Assembly: GCA_020746875.1 (NCBI GenBank)
Contig: JAGTJL010000013.1
Coordinates: 62,001-126,000 of the forward strand
Direction of reading: 5' to 3'
Length of the DNA stretch: 64,000 bases
Origin: Rhexocercosporidium sp. MPI-PUGE-AT-0058
Taxonomy: Eukaryota > Ascomycota > Leotiomycetes > Helotiales
Shown here: in pieces, positions 11,766 through 24,600 of the stretch
Numbering within the stretch: position 1 is the first letter of the stretch
Layout: each line of letters begins with the position of its first letter
Notes under the pieces: generated by a model
Told to the model about the DNA's origin: nothing
Databases searched by the model: none
Seen by the model: only the letters and a program-made list of their open reading frames with translations
Program-made: the position numbers and the translations under genes

Positions 11766-12290
11766 GTTTGTCACCTTGCAACTGCGGTTGTACGAACGAT
11801 GGATTCTGTAAAGTCTCAGAAAAGGAGGAAGGATGGAACGTATGGCGGTAGCATCGCAGACCTGCTCTTCTTTGCTACAGTTTTGATGATCAGATGGCGA
11901 AAGAGCCGTCGAGATAGAGTGTGGGTTTGACGACAGTATGTATAAGAATGAAGGAATAGAAGGCACTGAAAGATGTCCCTACGATGCAGATGCGGTCGGC
12001 TCATGTGATGGTTTTTGGGCCTGTGGTTCTGTCGCTTTGTGGCAAAGCCACATTGGCTCTTGCCAGAAATAGGCAAAAGTTGGACCTTGGAAGGCCTCCG
12101 TACTTGGGCGAGCAGGCTCGGGTGGCCAACGCCGCCAAATAATCCTGTTGTCGGGATAACTATCCACAATCGAGGCGGGGCTATTTCGTGACCGGTGAAG
12201 TTAAGGTTGCCAGGTCAGCAAGTCGTCCTGCCGCGACTTGTTATTGTATGCGTTTTCCCACCTAAACACAAGTATCTTTATGACACAAGT

Positions 12291-12735
12291 ATGGACGAAT
12301 GTCAGCCTCGTACTCCTTCTTTACCTCAGGCTTCGCCTCCACCTCCCGTGAAGCCAAGGCGCAAGACTGATCGTACAGAATAGGGAGAGTCCTCTTCGTA
12401 AGGAAATCAATCCTCGCAAACTACCTTGCGAGCCTGTTGGTTATGTCTCGTGGTTCAGGATATACCTCAACAAACTGTCTCTGATATCTGCTAACGTGAC
12501 GAAGACCTTTTGCGAACCAATCGGCCAGGGCGAACCAAGAAGTTCAAATCCCCACGAGAAGAGGTGCTTGAGATTGGAGAAGAGATGGATGGACAGTGGG
12601 GGATCGGGTCTATGACTACAAGGAACTGATCGAAGAATACGGCTTGGATTATATTTCCATCCGCCCCATGTATTTTTATCCCGATTACGCGAGCATCCTA
12701 AATCCCATATTAATTATTATCTGTACCTCGGGATA
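12291..12735 (+). pseudogene. Frame-broken remnant of an unidentified protein gene
   Basis: Three forward frames in series carry protein-like sequence. A proline/basic stretch PPPPVKPRRKTDRTE is followed in another frame by PLRKEINPRKLPCEPVGYVS and FRIYLNKLSLIS, then by EVLEIGEEMDGQWGIGS, then by YDYKELIEEYGLDYISIRPM. The order and continuity suggest one gene with at least three frameshifts. The sequence then fades into the RIP block at about 12720. The family is not recognised. Confidence 0.45.
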
Positions 12736-14427
12736 AATCTCTATTAACTATATTAAGGCGGCCAGGATAAGGAGATTAGTGCTCCAGAAACCCGGTAAGT
12801 AAGCCAGAAATAGCATTAGCTCGAGTGTAATATACTTATTAGACGTTTCTACTTTATATTATAAGTATATAATATATAATTTTAGTCTATGCGTACACTT
12901 ATAAAAGCTAAATACTTAATAGTATTACTTTATAAAATTTCCTTAGTATTTTATATATTTACTTTTTATTATAATTATTGCTTAATATCTTTTAGGCATT
13001 TCCTTAATTAACTCCCGAATTCTTTTAATTATAATTAATTCTTAAGTTTTTTATATAGTTTCTTATAGCCTTTTATATAAGTTATAAACTTTTAAGTATT
13101 TCGCTTTAATATAATCTTAATCAGGTTTAAATTAAAGGAATTCGCAAATTAAAAAATAAGAATAATTCTAATTGCTTTAAAAACCGATTCTATAAACTTC
13201 GAAGCATATTCTTTAATATTATTTTACTGGAATTAAAGCTCGGGATATTATTATAAAATCTCTTAAATTTATAAAATAATAATCCCTGAATACAAACTTT
13301 TATTAATTATTTTTTAATCCTTTTGTTAAAATAAACTTTTATATCGACCGTATTTCGTTAAGATCGTTCTTTAAAATATTTATTCGATTTTCTTTTAATA
13401 TCGCTTTATAATATAATTATCGTAATATAACTCGTCTTTCCTTATCTTTCGAGTAATTTAATCTTTTATATATTTTCTCGGTTAAACTTGAGTCTTATTA
13501 TTTTATACGACTGAAAACTATTAATCTTCGGTTTAATTTTCGTACTCGATAGCTTATTAAAATCGTAAGATTTTATTTGCGTACGAAAGGATTAGTTTAT
13601 AACGTACGACTCGTTAAATATAGCTTTCTTTTTTAAATGCTATACGAATAACGTAAAGATTAACGTTTTAACGAAAGATTAAAAGAATATCGACTTAAAT
13701 AATACGTTAATTCCTTCTCGAAGCAATAACTTATTAAATTAGTCGTTTATATTACGGAGTATTTAAGTAAGTTTTATAGCCTCGTCGATAATATTAAAGA
13801 GTTAATCGAATTAAAAGTACCTATTATACTTAACGTAAAATAAGATTTAATTAAAAAGCGATTTAATCTTAAATTTAATTAACTTTAAAGTAAAGAATTT
13901 AATAACGTAATGTTTCGTCGCGAAAAGTCTACTTCGTAGGGGTTTTTAATATAAGTATACTTAATATAAAATCTATATTAAAAGTCTTAATTTCTAATAT
14001 AAAAAGCGGCGGATTAATATTAATTTATTATTAAGTAATACTTTTATACGTAACCTTATCGAGTAGAAATCTTTAGAATCGTGTATAAATAACGAATATA
14101 TATTATATCGGGCAATTATTAAAGTAAAACGGCTAAGACTTACTATAAACCCAAAAGCCAACGGAGTAATCGATTTCGTACTCTTTAATTGGATGTTAGC
14201 TAGGAAATTTATGCAAAAAGCAAAATTAAGACAGAATTAGCTTAATATAAGATAAAACTAAAATAATAAATATTTTAATAATAAGAATAAATAATCATAC
14301 CTCTGGTTTTAGTTAGATTGTAGCGCGGTCGTTAAACATTTATTTCGTAATCTATCATTACCTTACCTTTAGTATACGATATGAATATTAGAAAAAAAGA
14401 ATGCGCTTAAAATTCGGATTAAAAGTA
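12736..14427. repeat. AT-rich RIP block, unidentified repeat
   Basis: Very AT-rich sequence dense in TA and poor in CA/TG, with no open frame and no recognisable protein motif on either strand. It is most simply a heavily mutated transposon. The same kind of sequence flanks the inserted elements at 14428, 15215-16086 and 18002-19550, so these stretches could be parts of one older element broken by later insertions; I could not confirm that by homology. Confidence 0.5.
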
Positions 14428-15214
14428 ACGTCGATCACCCCCTTTCCGCCCACTCCCCCATTCCGCCCGCCTTTTACACCAAAAATCGCGATTTTGAGGT
14501 ACTAATATCTTTATAATTAATTAATAAAATTTTTTTTTTTTTATATTCGTACTCATTAGCTCTTCGTGACAGACTTGGCAAAAGCAAACGTCATTTGGAT
14601 TATAAATTATTACTTAATATTAGATTTAAAATTTTACATATAAAAAACACTAAAATTCGCTTACTAATAACTCTGTTAATAATGAATATAATTTTACAAA
14701 CTTTAGACTAGGTAAAGATTATACATAAATCCTGAACTGATAAAAATTTCAAGGTATTTGGATTAGTAGTTATGTTTTAATTAAGTAATTAATTTCTCTC
14801 ATACAAATTATTTGTAAAGTATTTTATATTTTACTTAATTATCACAGTACTATTAATAAAATTAACTTGGAACTTAAGTGTTTTAAACCTTTATATAAAT
14901 ATACTTAAATTATAAGTCTTACGTTTTTATATTAATAATTGTGAAAGCTATCAAAAAAATAAGAAAAATTAAATTCATACCAAATTTATATGAGATAAAT
15001 TTCTTAGACTTTAAACACTTAGTTTATAATATTACGTGATATATATTAAATATCGTAATAAGATAAAATATATCTTATACAAAATATTACAAATCTTTAG
15101 TTTTAGCTTATTCTATTAATAAATAAGAAAAATATTAATTATTAAAAGCAGTGAGTTTTGGTATAAAAGAGGTAGCGGAATAGGGGGGGTGGGCGGAAAG
15201 GGGGTAATCGACGT
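14428..15214. mobile_element. Non-autonomous pogo/Fot1-like element (MITE, 787 bp)
   Basis: Long imperfect terminal inverted repeats begin ACGTCGATCACCCCCTTTCC and GCCCACTCCCCCATTCCGCC (14428 onward) and end GGGCGGAAAGGGGGTAATCGACGT at 15214. Both sides are flanked by TA, the target duplication of Tc1/mariner/pogo elements. The interior has no transposase frame. The same terminus occurs at 24882, next to a transposase remnant, and in degenerate form at 39033-39069, which makes this a non-autonomous relative of that family. The G- and C-rich ends survived RIP better than the interior. Confidence 0.8.
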
Positions 15215-16086
15215 TATTGCGTTACTCTCTGACTGTATTAAGGTTGTCTCCGTCTCACTGCGGGGCAAGGAGGAGTACCTTTGCATTTAGCTTTTAATAA
15301 AAGGTAAGATTTTAAATAATATAATAAATTTATAATATAAATAACCTTAGTTAAAGAACTTTTTCTAGTAATTAAAAAGAACTTTAAAAGCCGTATCCGG
15401 CTATTATAAGCGTACCTTATTCTTTACTCTTCGATCTCAAAAACGTAAAATTATTAATTTTTAAGACGGTCTTGCCGTTTATTAAAATCTTTTTACTTTA
15501 TTACTTAATTTAATAAGATCTTATTAGCCGTCCTTAAATGAATTTCCGTAGTAGCGTTATTCTCTTACGATAATATAATAAGTCGTAAAAGTCGCGCTAA
15601 TAAGGAATAGCGTTTATATTGAATTTATAGCGCGAGGAATCTTATATATAATTATATTTAATCTTATAATAGAATGTAAAAAGTCTACGCGCGCTAAGAG
15701 ATACTAAGGAATTATACCTCGCCGCTTTTAAACGCGTCTCTTATTAAAAATATTATACTTTTGTAATCTTTTAAAATAGCTCGAAAAAAGCTTTATTTTT
15801 ATTGTGGAAGAGAAAATACTAAGCACATAATAAGAGGGTAGTAAAGCAAGTGCCGGAAGGTAAACGTAGAAAATACTTATTTAACGAATACTAAAGATAT
15901 TATATATTTAAGAAGTATAATTAATTAAAAGAGGAGAGGGGTATAATTTAAATAAAAAAGAAAAGTTATAATAATAAAAATCGTTGTTATCCTTAAAGAA
16001 TATTGCCTTAGAGGCTATTTTAAATACAGCAAGATGCAGCTCAATCACGTGACAAATGGACCTCTGAGGTCAACCCCACCACATTA
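15215..16086. repeat. AT-rich RIP block, unidentified
   Basis: RIP-type sequence between two inserted transposons. No open frame or recognisable motif is present. Confidence 0.4.
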
Positions 16087-18001
16087 TACGGAGACCGCGT
16101 TCAAAAGTCTGGAAACCTTAGGCACTTAGATTTCTATTTAGGGGGTCTGAGCGCTAAAGGCTTATTTTAAGCCCTGTAACTTAGGCTGTGCCCCTTAAAA
16201 CTACCTTATAAGCATAGCATAAAGCCTATAAGCTTACTAAAAGTGATTACCCCTCGTTTATAAAGATATACTTATGGCATTATAATCTAATGAATCCTTA
16301 GCTTTTGCTAACCCTTCTTCCTCCCTTCCTTATATTTATTGTCCCCTTTTAGCTTAATTATCTCTTTAATATATATAAGAATCCTTTTTATCTACGTTTA
16401 AATCTTTTCTTAAGGCAAATCCTCTTAGCATTAAATCCAAGCTGTTTTTAAGTCTACTTGGGAGGTTATAGGACCTTTTTTAGTAGTCTCCCTTTTTATT
16501 TAAAACCACGTAGGCTCTATAGCATTAAGGTCAAGTGAGTTACCTAGCCACAAAAGCCTTATAACCTCATAGAAATTAAACACTTCTTGACTATACCGAT
16601 TCTAATAAGCTAGAGCTTTATCCTCTTAAATTAACATACCTAACAACTCTTTCTCATATTCTAAAGTAAAAGGAATAAGCTTAAGTTTTAAGACCTTCTC
16701 TTAATACTTATACTAATTGATTCTGCCCGCTCTATCTTTTACTACATATGCTTTAGTATCCTTATTATATATAAACTTAGCTCTAAGGCCTGGCTGATTT
16801 CTGTTAATATAAATGCGGTGCATCTTATTCTTAAGCTCTTAAATAGCCTTATCTTATGCGTACTTCTTTTTATTTTTCTTATTTCAGTCCCGAGTCCTAG
16901 CTGCCTTTTTAGCTCTACTCTCAGGCTCTTATATATAATACGGGCCCTTCTTATTATAAGTAAAACAAGACTACCATATAAACTCTGAAAATCCTTTCTA
17001 CTTACGGACTACTATATGCCGATGATACGTCTTATGCTTAAGTCTTTATACCTTTCTTCTCCCTCTCACCTTACCTAGTTATACGCTAGTCTTATTAGAT
17101 TATATAACTTTCTTCTAATTCTTAAGTATCTAATCCTTATACGTAAGACACTAATCTAGCTTAGCTGTCATTTACTTTGTCGTTAAACCTAGCTTAACTG
17201 TCCTTTTAAACACTTTATAACTATGCTCTTTTAGTATTTTATATATAGTATTACGTGAAACAAGTTTAATCCCCTTAGTCTTATTAACCTTATACGCAAT
17301 ACGAGCTGTTAACTATCCCTTAATTATAGAGTTTTTAGTCATTATCTTAATAATAAGCTCTGCTATTATAGTAGAGGTTTTAGGTCTATTAAACCTAGGA
17401 GCATCATCTATATAATACGGCTTTATAATGCAGTTTTGCCTTAGCATTTAACCACGTGAAATTGCCTTAGTTCTGAGCTTCTAAACAGAGCTTTTTGACA
17501 CACCAGTTTTAGCTGTAATAACCTCATAGTAGACGTTATCGTCATAAAGAATAAGAGCTTTAATTCTGGTGCTAATAGTGTTGTTTCTACTAGCTTTAGA
17601 GGTAGTAGAGTTAGTAATTAAAGCCTCAGATGGTGCTATAATAAGTGAAGGAAGGGCAGAGGACTTAGGAAAGTGCAAATCAGGCTCTGAATCACCTGCG
17701 GATTCATATTCTTCTTAAATATTATTAAAAGTGATTTTAAGCTTAATAAGATTTTCAGCGGCTATTCTTGATTAAACTAGAGCCATTTTAATTAATTAAA
17801 AGGTGGGAATATGGGAATTCCTTCAAAATTTATTCCACTATAGCTAATTACTAGCTAAGCGAGCCTTATAAGGCCCTGTAATTATAAAGCCATATCGCCT
17901 AAAAACTATTCCCTTTTAGGGACTACCCCCTGAAGCTATAAGGGCTGGTTATTAAGCCTTAAGTGCCTTAGGTTTCCAGACTTTTGAACGCGGCCTCCGT
18001 A
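16087..18001 (-). mobile_element. Tc1/mariner element with 42-bp TIRs
   Basis: Terminal inverted repeats 16087-16128 (TACGGAGACCGCGTTCAAAA and onward) and 17960-18001 are near-perfect reverse complements, flanked by TA on both sides. The 1915-bp element encodes a minus-strand DDE transposase remnant. Total length, TIRs, TA duplication and transposase agree with a full-length Tc1-like element. It is less RIP-mutated than the surrounding sequence, suggesting a later insertion. Confidence 0.9.
16331..17786 (-). pseudogene. Tc1-like DDE transposase remnant
   Basis: Reading the minus strand from ATG at 17786, the N-terminus carries a helix-turn-helix (RNNTISTRIKALILYDDN, then VITAKTGVSKSSV). The catalytic half shows VWGCF, a degenerate ED motif (EDKALAY), LLWLGNSLDLNAIEPTW, and EIIKLKGDNKY at the end. 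Many stops lie at positions where Tc1-like transposases usually have Gln or Trp, as expected from C-to-T RIP, so the gene is dead. In life it would cut and paste the element at TA sites. Confidence 0.85.
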
Positions 18002-19551
18002 TACGTGCTCGAATCGTAAAGCTTAAGTCTTACGGTTAATTAATTCCGCGAATTCATTTTAAATACCTTAAGATTCTTTCGTCTTCGATTCGTATAATTT
18101 TTTAAAATCATCTTATCGACATCTTAAACTTTACGTTAAAACCACGCGCTAATAGACCTCGAGTATTAACAAAAGAATAACGAGATTATATATTCAATAC
18201 GGTAATTTATACAAATCCTTATATTAAAATACAAGACTTACTTTGAGAAATTAACGATAATTATAAGAAGCGGACGATATAAACCCTCTTTTACTTAATA
18301 AATAAAAAAATAGCTTTAAAAGAAATAATCGTTTATTATGCTTATATATGTAAAAGCGCGACTCGAATAGGCGATTCGCTATTAAGCGTATATATTAAAC
18401 GATTAAATAAAATTTTCGTAGTCCGACGAGTATACGATCGAAAAAAGAGTCGGAGTAAAACCGACGTAGACATTTACTCGCCTAAAAGATTAATTACGAG
18501 AAGGAGATATATAAAATTAATATTAATATTAAAGACAGAAAAGATTATATTATTCGTTATATAATCGAATATATTTAAGTCACTTTTAGTTTAAGTTATA
18601 ATTTTACTTTTCTTTTCACAAGTATAAACGAGTTAACTATAAGTATAAGAAGATTCCTTATTATTATTACCGCGAGTGCTTTAAGGCAATTCGCTATTAA
18701 AAGTACCTTCGCTTTTAATTATATAAAAGGAATTTATAAATTCTATAATCTTACGAAGAATATTATAAGCGGCACCGCCAAAGCATGTATTGCCCGCAGG
18801 TCTAGCGTTATTAAATATAATTACGTAATAAAGAACCGTTCTTTTACTTTTTATATTACTTCTTTATAAAATAAAGAAATTAGATTATTAAATAAAGTTC
18901 ACGGTAAGTAAAGTTTCATAAAGATTTAAGATAAATATATTTAAAGAATTAATCTCTGGCCTTTAAAGAAGTCTAAAAGGAAAACGTATATATAAAAGGG
19001 GTTACCCGTAAGAAGTAAAACGCCGGCGTGATTAGAAATATAAGTAAGACTGATTCTATTAATACCGTAAAAGCCTCGGCCCCCTTATTCTATAGGCCCG
19101 ATTCCGTATAAAACGATTAGATAGGCATATACATGACAATTATATTAAAATTAATTCTTAAAATAATATATAATAATTAAAAGTTATATATATATAAAAA
19201 AAGTAAAATAATAAGCGATTTTAAAATCACGAACGATTTTTAATAAAAGAATAAAAGTTATTACGCTAAACTTTATTTATTAATAAAGCTAATAAAAAAT
19301 TATATATATTTTTCCTTTATTATATAAGGACTATTAGTCAAAGCTTTCGCGTATTTTTGCTATAATTTCCCAAAAGAAAAGCTAGAAATTAAATACAGTA
19401 AATAATCGAAAGTATACTAAGCAGTATCTTAATCGTAGACTCTAGTTGTATATCCTTATAAAATACGGGGCTAACTGAGCGGCTATAATATAAAAGACTC
19501 TGTTTATAATATCGCCTGGTCCTAAGGTATTGGAGAGAATTTTCCACCTCA
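18002..19551. repeat. AT-rich RIP block, unidentified
   Basis: RIP-type sequence continuing to a sharp composition change at about 19530. A forward stretch near 18390-18500 reads ARIGDSLLSVYIKRLNKIF-like, but it is short and I cannot assign it to a family. Confidence 0.4.
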
Positions 19552-20919
19552 CTAGCGTTTGATTGGAGCTAGTGCAGTCTGGAGATACAACTTCAACGTG
19601 GAACTTGGAAAATTGTGCAGTGATCGCGGCATATTCTCACATTCTCCTAGTTCTCCACTAGCAAATTCCACCGGAGCGGCCCAGCTTACAATGACACCTC
19701 TTTCTTTCGCACTCTCTTGTACTGTCACAGCGTTGTATCCTAGCCCTGTTGTTGGACGATCAATCATACTTAATTTCTCAGATTCCCCGCTTTTACTCCA
19801 ATCCCTCATTATGATCCCTTCCGCACAATCATCTTTCGATATCAGCTCTCGACCGCATTCCCATGATCCCATCAAGCCCTCCTCTTCCAAGTGATCTATC
19901 AAAACCAGCCTCAGCTCTCTGTTTTCCAGTAATCGCCACGACAAGGCCAAATCTGTAGTCTGCGGGACAGCAAAAAGCGATATATCCGAGTCAACTGGAT
20001 CAGGGTCTTCAATGGCAAATCCTGCAGATCTATGTATGAATCTGAGTAGCGCTTTTGATTGCTGAGTTGCATGTTGTTGATGGATTGGTACTAGTGTTAG
20101 TAGCAGACGGGATGGAGGAGTGTAGAGTTGGAATGAATCTGCGTTTCATGTCTGGTTGTAGTGTACGGTTGAAGAGTTCGAGAAGTATTTTGGGGGTGGT
20201 GGTCGTTTGGACGTTGTTGCTTGTGGAATGGCTGAGTGAGAGAGCGCGAGTTGCGTCTTTCTGAAAGTCGTCCATGCTTTCTTGTCGGTTAGAATATCGA
20301 GCGGGACAGGCTTCATTGAATTCGGATTTGCGGTCGTAGATTGCTTAAGAATAAAGTTATTCTCGCCATATAAGAAATTTGTGGCTTCGGCATTGATCCA
20401 TTTACAAGTCCTCAACAGATCAAGTCCCTCTAAACCTTTGATATTATACTTCGAATACCTGTACAACGTTGGCGGTTTCGTCACCGATGCGTCCTTGTCA
20501 GTCCCAATTGACAACTTCCTCCCTCGAGTTTTATCATCGCAAGAACAAGTGACTTTTTCAAGCTTGATCTGAGGAAGATTCTGTCGCACAAAGTTCGCAT
20601 TGCCGAGTGCTTTCTTGAGTGCTGTAGACTTACTGCGCAATTTCCGATCTGTTTGAAGAGTGTTTTATCGTGTTTTACTCGAAGTCTGTTTGAGGATAGC
20701 TCCTAACGAGCTTGTTGTCGAAATCAGACTGGTATTATAGTTCTGCTTCATCTGGTTGAATGTCTTGGGAGTATTATCACAACCCAAGACATCGGCTGCG
20801 AGTAGTGCATGTGTTGATACAGTGAATAATTCTTTCCGAGAATGATCAGTACGAATATTGGAGTACTGTATGCCCGCGACAATATCGTGTTCTTTCGGGG
20901 TCGGGGTCATGGTTGGCAT
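19552..20919 (-). pseudogene. F-box-type/hypothetical fungal protein gene with two in-frame stops
   Basis: One minus-strand frame of 456 codons runs from ATG 20919 to a stop at 19552, interrupted only by TAA at 20665-20667 and TGA at 20146-20148. Protein-like sequence continues in frame across both. The segment LDLLRTCKWINAEATNFLYG resembles the part of fungal F-box/2EXR-type proteins that follows the F-box (LL.TC..I..EA...LYG.N.F), but no clear F-box is seen. The stops fit CAA to TAA and CGA to TGA. A 30-nt GT-AG stretch covers the first stop, but that is shorter than usual fungal introns. Function unknown. Confidence 0.55.
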
Positions 20920-21809
20920 GTCTATCTAATCTGAGGGTTTTTCTCGCCATTTCCAAGGTTCCTGCGACAATAGTGATTGATGTATAAGATGCATGCGGTT
21001 ATGTCGTGTTCTTTGTCGTTTCGGAATTGATATGTCTGAACTTCGATATAATCGGAGAAAAAGTCGAATGCGTATTATGTTTTTGTAGAATACTCGACAT
21101 CAGACTTCACTTCACTAAGACTCTGTACTTCACAAATCTCCTTGTCACCGTTAAGTCTTCGAAAAAGTGTAACACAACTTTCAAACTCAGCTGTGTGCTT
21201 GTTGATGAAGATCTCAAGGCGCCTACCTGAAATTCAGCCATGCTTAGACTGAAGCAATTTTCCTTCGATTTTTCCTTTGTGTTTGGAGACTTTCTCGTTA
21301 TTCATCTACGTAGATGACTACTGCACTATCTCAGCTTTTGACATTTCCGTACCCGAACTCATTTGCAGTGAAATCAGTTGAGTAATCTTCGCTTATCTTA
21401 CGAGACTTACCAAGATCTGGCGGGACATTATGCAGTTCTGCTTGTTATCTGTCTCAATCTTTCTCAAGGACTGATCGAACAGTAGCAGGAATCAAAACTT
21501 TGGAATACGTACCTTTGTGGCCGTTTGCGAGTTCATATATGGAGGTTTAAAACAAGTTCCGTATAAACAAGCAGTAAAGAATAAATACAAAGAATGGATG
21601 TGAGTAATCTAGCGCACATGACATTGTTTAATTATTTGAGTGAGTTTATCACGCCAGTTGATTGAAATATATACACATTTTTTAAACTAATTACAGGAAG
21701 AATTATTTCCTTGCAGACAGCCATCTCATCGCAATGTTTGCTTTCCAGTAGGGTTGAGTTGCGTAGGGTTGAGTAGCACAGTGACAACACCGACTTCCTT
21801 ATTAGTAAT
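20920..21809. other. Intergenic, no gene seen
   Basis: Normal-composition DNA upstream of the broken gene and downstream of the GH62 gene. Only short chance frames are present. Confidence 0.4.
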
Positions 21810-22799
21810 TTATCTAGACAGAGTAAGAAGACCTGGTCTGTATGGAAGCTTATCGTAGTCGGCGTTCTGACCTGGGTTGCGGCCCTGGTAGAGAAGCTGA
21901 AGGTTGCATGGGTCGATAGTCATGGTTTGGTCAGCGTTAGTGCGGATAAGATCACCATGACTGATGTCGTTGGTCCAGGATGCTCCGCTGTTGGCCTTAC
22001 CAGCGAAAGGTGAGGATTCGGTAGCAGCGTTTGGTGTCCAGCTACCACTTAGACTAGTGGCGGTGAAAGAGCGGAAGAATCTACCACCACTGCCTTGTGC
22101 CTCGACAATCATAAGGTACTTGTTTTGACCCTTGACGGTATAGACTTGCACAGCCTCGAATAGGTTGTTAGTGGAGTCAGACATAACAACAGTCGAAGCA
22201 GTGCCGAAGTTGCCTGGGAAGTTGCCGATTGGCATACTAGCACGGTAGATCTTGCCGTTGTCTCCTGCGAAGAACAAATACATGTTTTTGCTGTCCCCAA
22301 TAACAGTCTGGTCAATAGCACCGGTGCCGCTGCCAGTGATCTTGCCGCTGAAGAGTGGTTGAGCCGCCCCCCATCCGTTCACGTTGGTTGGGTTGGTGGA
22401 AGTTCTGTACGTGAAAGTAGTTGGACCCCATTGATATGCAAGAACCCAGATGTTCTTGGGTGCAAAGAAGAACAAGGTTGGCGCGACTGCGTTGAAGCTC
22501 ATTCCATTTTGACTAGCGCTTCCCATTTGGTCCCAGCTGGAGAAAGTACCAAAATTCATGGAGCCATACTTGGTTCCACTGTCGTGGTTGGTAGCGTAAA
22601 CAAGATGTTTACCTTGGTATGGTGCATAGGTGAAATCCTTGAGGTTGACCCAACCGTTCTTGGGTTGTGCGAGAGCACCAGTGGAAGTCCACTTGTACTT
22701 GGTTGGAAGAGTGCAAGATTGACGTGACTCAACCGCTTCTGCTGGAGCAGCGGAAGCCAAAGGCAGAAGAGAAAGAATGGCTACAGCAAGAACCTTCAT
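21810..22799 (-). CDS. GH62 alpha-L-arabinofuranosidase (secreted)
   Basis: The enzyme removes arabinofuranosyl side groups from arabinoxylan outside the cell. The intact, intron-free 329-aa frame matches the usual size of a GH62 catalytic domain with no CBM. I start at ATG 22799 because it gives a clean signal peptide ([20 protein letters not shown]); upstream in-frame ATGs would bury it. The five-bladed propeller follows directly. Expected catalytic residues are present: Asp55 in LKDFT (base), Asp163 in AIDQTVI (pKa modulator) and Glu215 in LFEAVQV (acid). A TATATATA stretch lies about 95 bp upstream of the start. It is an intact island between RIP-damaged regions. Related Aspergillus genes are called axhA. 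Confidence 0.95.
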   Translation of the reverse strand: MKVLAVAILSLLPLASAAPAEAVESRQSCTLPTKYKWTSTGALAQPKNGWVNLKDFTYAPYQGKHLVYATNHDSGTKYGSMNFGTFSSWDQMGSASQNGMSFNAVAPTLFFFAPKNIWVLAYQWGPTTFTYRTSTNPTNVNGWGAAQPLFSGKITGSGTGAIDQTVIGDSKNMYLFFAGDNGKIYRASMPIGNFPGNFGTASTVVMSDSTNNLFEAVQVYTVKGQNKYLMIVEAQGSGGRFFRSFTATSLSGSWTPNAATESSPFAGKANSGASWTNDISHGDLIRTNADQTMTIDPCNLQLLYQGRNPGQNADYDKLPYRPGLLTLSR

Positions 22800-22886
22800 G
22801 GTGAAAGTATGAATGAACGAAGAGTGTGGTGCTAAGAATGAAACGAGTGTGTTGATGACGATTGGCATTTCATTTTGTGTGGCCAC

Positions 22887-23924
22887 ACGATCAGTATATA
22901 TAACAATACTGTTCTGTTTTGTTTATCTTCATCATGAACTTGACGTGGAGAAATTTTTGTCGGCAAAAAGGCACTAAACTTTGTTAGATTGTCTACAGTA
23001 GCATATAGATTACCCGTCGGCTAGGTCAAGGTTCTGTTCAATCTGATGATGCTGAAGTGGATATCAAAAGCAGCATTCGAAAAAGCGCCGGACAATTTTT
23101 AGGTCTGCAATTAAAATGTTCCACCAGTGGCGCACTATCTAGAATGTTAATTAACCTAATACATATTTCCCTATACGTAATGAGCTCACCTCTATGCTTA
23201 GGCTAGCAGCCGTCCTTGCACACTTGTCATGTCCGGAGTTCGTATTCTGCAGCTGGAAACCTTTTTGGATTGTTGTTTCCTCTCAACAATGTGCCTTGTC
23301 AAATCAATGTGGCTGATGTGGAAATACGGAGGTCGTAGTGACCTGAAACTTCCTTACGCGCGAACGGATCCACCAAAGCTCCTTCGTAATTATGGCTTCT
23401 GAAGGACATGCCAGGATATTCTTTCCACCATACATAAATTATCCTGTGATAATTACGCAGACCTGTGAATCCTGACTGTGCGTTTCACTCTTCCAAAACT
23501 GTCTAATGAGCTTTAACAAGCATGCAAGCCACTCTAATCAAGCTTAGGGCGTATTACGGGGTCCCGAACCCTATGGGTTCTTACGGGGTGGGGTGGGGTG
23601 GGTTGTGGGTAAGGCAAGGTGGTTATTCCCATCTCACTTAGCATGAATTAATCCGTGCAGCTCCGCAAGGCCCCATAGAATAGTAATTAGAATTCGGTAT
23701 TTTTACTCCGATAATTCGGTTATATTTTTTTTTTTTTTTCAGAAATTTAGATAGTTTTTCTCCGAAAAGTAAATTATATTGATAATAATATAATAAAACT
23801 TGCATTCGACGATTAGGTTTCTAAATACACAGAGAACAGGCCTCTTACCTGACATGCCCAGGTGATGATTATTAACTATAAGTCCAGTAAACCAATCCTT
23901 CCAAGACCTGCAGACCTCTTCAAG
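22887..23924. other. Intergenic region with a G-rich tract
   Basis: No gene seen. It holds the GH62 promoter (TATA-like run at about 22894-22903), a four-run guanine tract at 23585-23602, and a T-homopolymer at about 23728-23740 leading into AT-rich sequence. Confidence 0.4.
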
Positions 23925-24600
23925 CTATTCCCCAGACGGATAATTATACCACTTCCCCTCCTGCAAGAAAATATTCTCTTCAATAGACAAATCCTCTAGA
24001 GAAAAATGGGACCACCACTCTGGAAACATCTTGATACTTCGCCAAATCCTGAATCCGCGCCGACTAGTACACCTCATATAATTCTCCTTGCATTCCGGCA
24101 TTCTAGCATTCCAAAGCGAGTCAAGCACTTCCTTCTGAATCTCACGTTGACGTAAGATTATACCGCCGACGTCCATTGTGAAGCATTTGGATTGGATGAG
24201 ACATTCCTTTGAAGTTGGCGAAGATGTCGAAGGTCATCTTCTCTTGCTGCTTTCTCGAACTGGATTTGCGTCTTGATATCGGGACGCGTGACAGCACGTT
24301 CGTACAACTTTTTCAAATAGATTACTAGGCGGCCATTGGTAATGTCGTCATTTTCAAAATTATGGGAGTTTGACCGGCTCGGGGGGATCGCATTTAAACA
24401 ATTCGATATTAACGAAGATAACCTGCAGTTTGTGTGCATAATCCTCGCGTTTCTCTAGATAAATGAAGAACAACTTGGGTTCGATCCCATAATTATCACA
24501 GAAAATAGCTAGCGGTTTATTGACATTCAACGTAATAGTCTTACGGAGCGGCTTATCATCGACGAATTAATAATGCGGGCGCGTTATATATCCGGCCGGG
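23925..24600 (-). pseudogene. Frame-broken hypothetical protein gene running into the RIP block
   Basis: Minus-strand coding sequence appears in series in three frames: PLRKTITLNVNKPLAIFCDN (near 24520-24580), LFFIYLEKREDYAHKLQVIF, then ENDDITNGRLVIYLKKLYER and RQLQRNVSSNPNA (24158-24360), then MDVGGIILRQREIQKEVLDS through EGKWYNYPSGE (23925-24176). Frame changes near 24370 and 24175 lack convincing introns. The N-terminal side dissolves into RIP-type sequence. Family not recognised. Confidence 0.45.

Noticed and set aside
18390..18500. Protein-like forward stretch (SLLSVYIKRLNKIF) in the RIP block
   Set aside because: Too short and not assignable; the opposite strand is equally readable in this AT-rich sequence.
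20638..20697. 30-nt GT-AG intron hiding the TAA at 20665
   Set aside because: Far below the usual minimum length of fungal introns.
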